NCBI GenBank assembly: GCA_040758525.1
Contig: JBFLVQ010000109.1
Location: 1 to 18,019 of the forward strand
Length of the DNA stretch: 18,019 nt
Reading direction: 5' to 3'
Source of the DNA: JBFLVQ01 sp040758525
GTDB taxonomy: Bacteria; Acidobacteriota; Blastocatellia; Chloracidobacteriales; JADJPF01
Below the pieces are notes generated by a model, which was given only the letters and a program-made list of their open reading frames with translations, was not told where the DNA came from and searched no databases. Within the stretch, counting starts at the first letter, position 1, and each line of letters starts with the position of its first letter. Both the position numbers and the translations under genes were made by a program. Shown here piece by piece: positions 14,712-18,019 of the stretch.

Positions 14712-15370
14712 TCTCGTGGAAACTAACACTAGCGAAGATCATCAGCATAGGTCTGCTACTGTTTACACTTGTTGCTCTACCCGTACAGCTAACTGCACAA
14801 CCAGCTAAACCGCGTACTACCACAGAACCAGTGAGTGTGAATATCAAATATATACGCAATAATCAGCATAAGGCAGTGGTATTACAACAGAAAGGTAAAT
14901 GGCCTGACATAGCGGCCAAAAATAGCACTTGGCTACGTGCAGGCGACCAATTATCGATCTCCGTACAGTCTCCACAAGACGCCTATCTATATGTTTTGAC
15001 ACGGCTGGCTTCTGGCAAAGAAGGTGTGCTCTTCCCTACTAGTGCACTAGAGAAACCAAATCTTTTCGCCGCACGTAAACTGACATTGCTCCCTCTCAAT
15101 ATAGTACTACCTGCAGGTGAAGAGAGATTGCTCTTTATTATCTCTCCTCAGCCTAACCATCGGTTGAATACGGCAATGGAGGTAGCAACCGCGACTAAAA
15201 CACGTTCGCTCAGCGAAGAGGATGTGATAAGCACAGAATTGAGCACAGCTATCTCACATTGGACAGCCAATGAAGGTCGCGACCTCTCTGCAGGACGACC
15301 TGAGATCACTGCCTTACCAGATGCCGTCAATCCAACTGTACGTATTCTCTTAACGCTGGTTCATGATTGA
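14708..15370 (+). CDS. Secreted DUF4384-like protein
   Basis: The 220-residue protein has a signal peptide (hydrophobic 8-25, likely cleavage after LTA at 30). A central domain (about 72-155) matches the DUF4384 pattern: LRAGDQLSISVQSPQDAYLYVLTR, a GVLFPTS strand and a final RLLFIISPQP. The same type of domain ends the next protein, where YRMGEKLMISF and NILFPNAYQRDN occupy equivalent places. The tail (about 160-220) is unassigned. DUF4384 domains are commonly attached to exported or membrane proteins with caspase or kinase domains; their role is unknown to me. The gene overlaps the regulator by 4 nt and the caspase-like gene by 8 nt, so the products are probably made together and may act in the same periplasmic process. 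Confidence 0.85.
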   Translation: MISWKLTLAKIISIGLLLFTLVALPVQLTAQPAKPRTTTEPVSVNIKYIRNNQHKAVVLQQKGKWPDIAAKNSTWLRAGDQLSISVQSPQDAYLYVLTRLASGKEGVLFPTSALEKPNLFAARKLTLLPLNIVLPAGEERLLFIISPQPNHRLNTAMEVATATKTRSLSEEDVISTELSTAISHWTANEGRDLSAGRPEITALPDAVNPTVRILLTLVHD

Positions 15371-17366
15371 ATTGAAGATGCTTCTACTACAGAGCAGAGA
15401 GCGAGTCCAGAGCGCAACTATTTTTGCTCTATATATTCTCTCTCTACTTTGGCTTGGATTAGCAAGCCAAGCCGCGCCGCCACCACAACGGTTGGCCTTG
15501 TTGATAGGAATATCGGATTATCGTGATAGAGATATAAAGCCGCTGGCAGGCTGCGAAAATGATGTGCTTGCCTTACGGGAATTGCTTGTAACAAAATACC
15601 GGTTTGCTTCTGCCAACGTACGTGTATTGCTTTCTCAGCAAGCCTCTCGCGCAAGTATTCTGCGTGCGTTGGATGAGCTTGCTCGCCGTACTCGTGCTGG
15701 CGATGAGGTGGTATTACACTTCAGTGGTTATAGTTCACAATTGCCCGATGAGAATGGTGATGAACAGGATCGTCTTGACGAAACTTTGATTGCTTATGAC
15801 ACAGATTTGCGCCGGCCACAGACACAATTACGTGATGATGAGATTGGCGTACGATTGCTTAGGATGAAACAGTGTCATGTTACGGTAATTTTCGACAGTG
15901 GTTTTGCTATGCAAACTTCTCGTACTCTTCAGCTATCATACGGCCAGCGCAAAACCAAGTCTCTGACTATCTCTGCTGAGACTGCTGCACGCAAACAAGA
16001 CGAGAATATTGCTTCTACTGTCGATGCACCGCTTGAGTGTCTGGTCTTATCTGCGGCGCGTAGCGGTGAAAGAGTTGAGGACGGAATCTTTTCTGTAGGG
16101 GGAAAGAATGTTGCGGCTGGTGTATTTACCAATAGTCTTATTAAGGTGCTTAAACGTGCTAGTGTAAATCTCACTTATGCACAGGCAATAGAGCAGGCTG
16201 CCAGTGAGATTAAGGCTCAGGGTTTTCTACAAGAGCCTGAATTGATCGGTATACGCAGCTCTAACCCACTCTTTGGTGGAACGCAAGCAAGTACTAGTCG
16301 CTCATTACCTGGTGTACGTGTTGTTGCAGTGCGAGGCAAACAGGTAACATTGTCTGCAGGCGCAGCTTATGGTATTACAACAGGCTCCATCTATGGAATT
16401 ATTGCTGCTGATGGCAAGACTATAGGTGCACAGATAAAGATAGTGGAAGTCTCTGCTACACAGACACGTGCAGAAACCTTGTCGGGTCGTGTTGCGATCG
16501 GTGATATGGCAGTAGAATTAGTATATGTCATTGGTGGAGATAATCGATTACTGGTGCGTGTATTAGATCAAGAGGGCAAATTTAATGAGGAGTTAGCGAC
16601 AGCTTTACGCTTGCTGCCATATGTGAGTATAGTAACACCAGATCAATCCTATGCAGATATTGCGCTAGTGCGCGATGGACAGACCTATATGCTTTTTAGC
16701 GCAGATGGGGCAGTGTTGATCAGGGCAGTGTCAGCAGAATCAGCAGCAGAAGCAGTAAAGAAATTACGCGCTGATCTAGACAATAGTGTTGGCATTAAGA
16801 CGCTTGCCTCACTTGATAGAGCCAATCCTGGACTCGATTTTACTCTCGCAGTTGATCATGCCAAAGCCCATTATCGTATGGGAGAGAAATTAATGATCTC
16901 GTTTCGCGCTGCGCAAGATTGTTACTTAACATTGATCAATATAGGTACAGATGGTTCTACTAATATACTTTTTCCTAATGCTTATCAGCGCGATAATCTA
17001 ATACAGGCAAATATTGATTATATGATTCCTAGCGCACAGATGGGTTTTACTCTGCCGGTCAGTGGCCCACCTGGACGCGATCTGATTAAAGCTATAGTAA
17101 CAACTTGGCCAATCGATTTCGGTAATCTGAAGCCATTGGCAGATGAACCATTCCGGTCTTTTGAACCAGCACACACACCTGAACTATGTCGCCGTCTTGT
17201 CCAAACCCTGGTAGAGGAACTGCAAAACCCTAGTAGTATAAAAGGCTCTCCAGAACAGATGAGCCTACCTGTGTTAGCCAGGGATCTAGCAATTGCCGCA
17301 CCTGCTACACAACGACGTGAATGGGCAACGGCAAGTGTAATCTTGACGGTTGAGCCGACAGATTAG
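15363..17366 (+). CDS. Secreted pseudo-caspase (C14 fold, catalytic dyad lost) with C-terminal DUF4384
   Basis: The 667-residue protein has a hydrophobic export signal (about 18-36, likely cleavage near SQAA). A caspase-like p20 domain (about 44-300) follows, beginning LALLIGISDYRD. The expected HFSGHGSQ reads HFSGYSSQ, putting Tyr123 at the catalytic His position. The expected DSCHSG reads DSGFAM, putting Gly180 at the catalytic Cys position. The acidic loop DENGDEQDRLDE (129-140), typical of metacaspases, is preserved. A middle region (about 310-500) is beta-rich and unassigned; a DUF4384 domain (about 500-580) has YRMGEKLMISF and NILFPNAYQRDN. Catalysis by the usual His/Cys dyad appears impossible, so a regulatory, decoy or scaffold role is likely. 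It overlaps the DUF4384 gene by 8 nt. An alternative start is Met6, which would leave the signal intact. Confidence 0.9.
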   Translation: MIELKMLLLQSRERVQSATIFALYILSLLWLGLASQAAPPPQRLALLIGISDYRDRDIKPLAGCENDVLALRELLVTKYRFASANVRVLLSQQASRASILRALDELARRTRAGDEVVLHFSGYSSQLPDENGDEQDRLDETLIAYDTDLRRPQTQLRDDEIGVRLLRMKQCHVTVIFDSGFAMQTSRTLQLSYGQRKTKSLTISAETAARKQDENIASTVDAPLECLVLSAARSGERVEDGIFSVGGKNVAAGVFTNSLIKVLKRASVNLTYAQAIEQAASEIKAQGFLQEPELIGIRSSNPLFGGTQASTSRSLPGVRVVAVRGKQVTLSAGAAYGITTGSIYGIIAADGKTIGAQIKIVEVSATQTRAETLSGRVAIGDMAVELVYVIGGDNRLLVRVLDQEGKFNEELATALRLLPYVSIVTPDQSYADIALVRDGQTYMLFSADGAVLIRAVSAESAAEAVKKLRADLDNSVGIKTLASLDRANPGLDFTLAVDHAKAHYRMGEKLMISFRAAQDCYLTLINIGTDGSTNILFPNAYQRDNLIQANIDYMIPSAQMGFTLPVSGPPGRDLIKAIVTTWPIDFGNLKPLADEPFRSFEPAHTPELCRRLVQTLVEELQNPSSIKGSPEQMSLPVLARDLAIAAPATQRREWATASVILTVEPTD

Positions 17367-17394
17367 CGGCACAAGTTGTCTGTGGGAGAGTTTT

Positions 17395-18019
17395 ATGCGT
17401 AAGTCTTTTTTGATCGTCGTATTTGGTCTAATCTTGCTTGCTAATACTATTCCTGCATCGACTTCACAACAAGACCAGACAGAACGCACTGTCACGGTCC
17501 AACCTATACGCAGTGTACCTAAAGACAAACGTTGGGCGCTTATCATTGGTATAGACAAGTATGAAGATAGTAGTATCACTCCGCTCAGCGGCGCTGACAA
17601 TGATGCACGCTCATTGCGTGATGCATTAGTTCGTTATTGTGGATTTGATAAAGAGCAGATTATTACCCTAACTAGCGACTCTAGTACAGACCTACAACCT
17701 AAACGCGCTAATATCCTCACACGACTGGCAAACTTGCGTAATGTTGTACCCCCAGATGGCTTCTTGATTGTCTCTTATTCTGGCCATGGTATTGAGCGTA
17801 ATGGCAACGCTTTCTTACTGCCTATGGATGTGCGTGGTATTAATGATGCTTCTCTGTTAGAAGATACGGCAATCTCGATCAAACGTGTTACTGACTATAT
17901 TCGTACCACCGGGACAAAACAGTTAATGGTAATGATTGATGCCTGCCGTAATGATCCAGCGGCTGGTAAAGGTGATGCTGATAATCAATTAACCACGGGA
18001 TTTGCTGATGGCTTTGACC
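17395..18019 (+). CDS. Secreted caspase-family (C14) protein with intact dyad, cut by window end
   Basis: The gene starts at ATG 17395 with GGAG (17385-17388) 6 nt upstream and is still open at the window edge, giving 208 residues so far. A signal peptide is clear (MRKS, hydrophobic 5-17, cleavage near PASTS). The caspase domain begins at about 47 (WALIIGIDKYED). Catalytic His131 lies in YSGHGIE and catalytic Cys184 in IDACRNDP, 53 residues apart, normal for the fold. Motifs NGNAFLLPMDV and DACRNDP differ from the DSCHSG-type layout of the preceding gene, so the two are not a simple recent duplication. It lies 28 nt after the pseudo-caspase and belongs to the same run. It is expected to be a Cys protease outside the cytoplasm; cleavage preference and C-terminal domains cannot be seen. 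Confidence 0.9.
   Translation, partial: MRKSFLIVVFGLILLANTIPASTSQQDQTERTVTVQPIRSVPKDKRWALIIGIDKYEDSSITPLSGADNDARSLRDALVRYCGFDKEQIITLTSDSSTDLQPKRANILTRLANLRNVVPPDGFLIVSYSGHGIERNGNAFLLPMDVRGINDASLLEDTAISIKRVTDYIRTTGTKQLMVMIDACRNDPAAGKGDADNQLTTGFADGFD

Overview
The window carries 13 protein-coding genes (one cut by the right edge) at high density, with no recognisable RNA gene, insertion sequence or CRISPR array. Base composition is moderate, slightly AT-leaning, and ribosome-binding sites of the AAGGAG type precede several genes. Heptose genes for lipopolysaccharide core show a Gram-negative-type diderm. The secreted EHPGK-repeat protein and the combination of DUF4384 with caspase-fold domains recall, from memory, Acidobacteriota of the Blastocatellia type; this assignment is an inference and was not tested.

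Left part (1-4734): a secreted repeat protein (195-749) ends at a strong intrinsic terminator. A tight four-gene plus-strand run follows: NAD-dependent epimerase, ADP-heptose:LPS heptosyltransferase II, an ornithine-cyclodeaminase/mu-crystallin family protein, and D-glycero-beta-D-manno-heptose-1,7-bisphosphate 7-phosphatase (gmhB). Three of the four fit LPS heptose core assembly; the cyclodeaminase homologue is the outsider. A small secreted protein of unknown function converges on gmhB, their stop codons overlapping.

Middle part (4735-11769): a 1258-residue iron-sulfur flavoprotein fuses a GltD/NfnB-like module to a ferredoxin-reductase/PyrK-like module with a C-terminal cysteine cluster, so one chain resembles the two-subunit electron-transfer enzymes NfnAB or SudAB. 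After it come an endonuclease/exonuclease/phosphatase-family enzyme and a secreted protein with two IPT/TIG domains. A minus-strand gene encodes a protein with an SH3/KOW-like start and a paired-CxxC end. It converges on the TIG gene across a shared hairpin.

Right part (11902-18019): the most interesting region. A CHASE2-domain sensor histidine kinase, a response regulator with unusual insertions, a secreted DUF4384 protein, a secreted caspase-fold/DUF4384 protein and a second secreted caspase-fold protein are packed head to tail. The first four overlap at each junction (ATGA, ATGA, 8 nt) and the last is 28 nt downstream. The first caspase-like protein has lost both catalytic residues (Tyr at the His position, Gly at the Cys position), while the second keeps His131 and Cys184. 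The layout suggests a membrane stress sensor coupled genetically to an exported pseudo-caspase/caspase pair. The joint function is inferred from gene order only.
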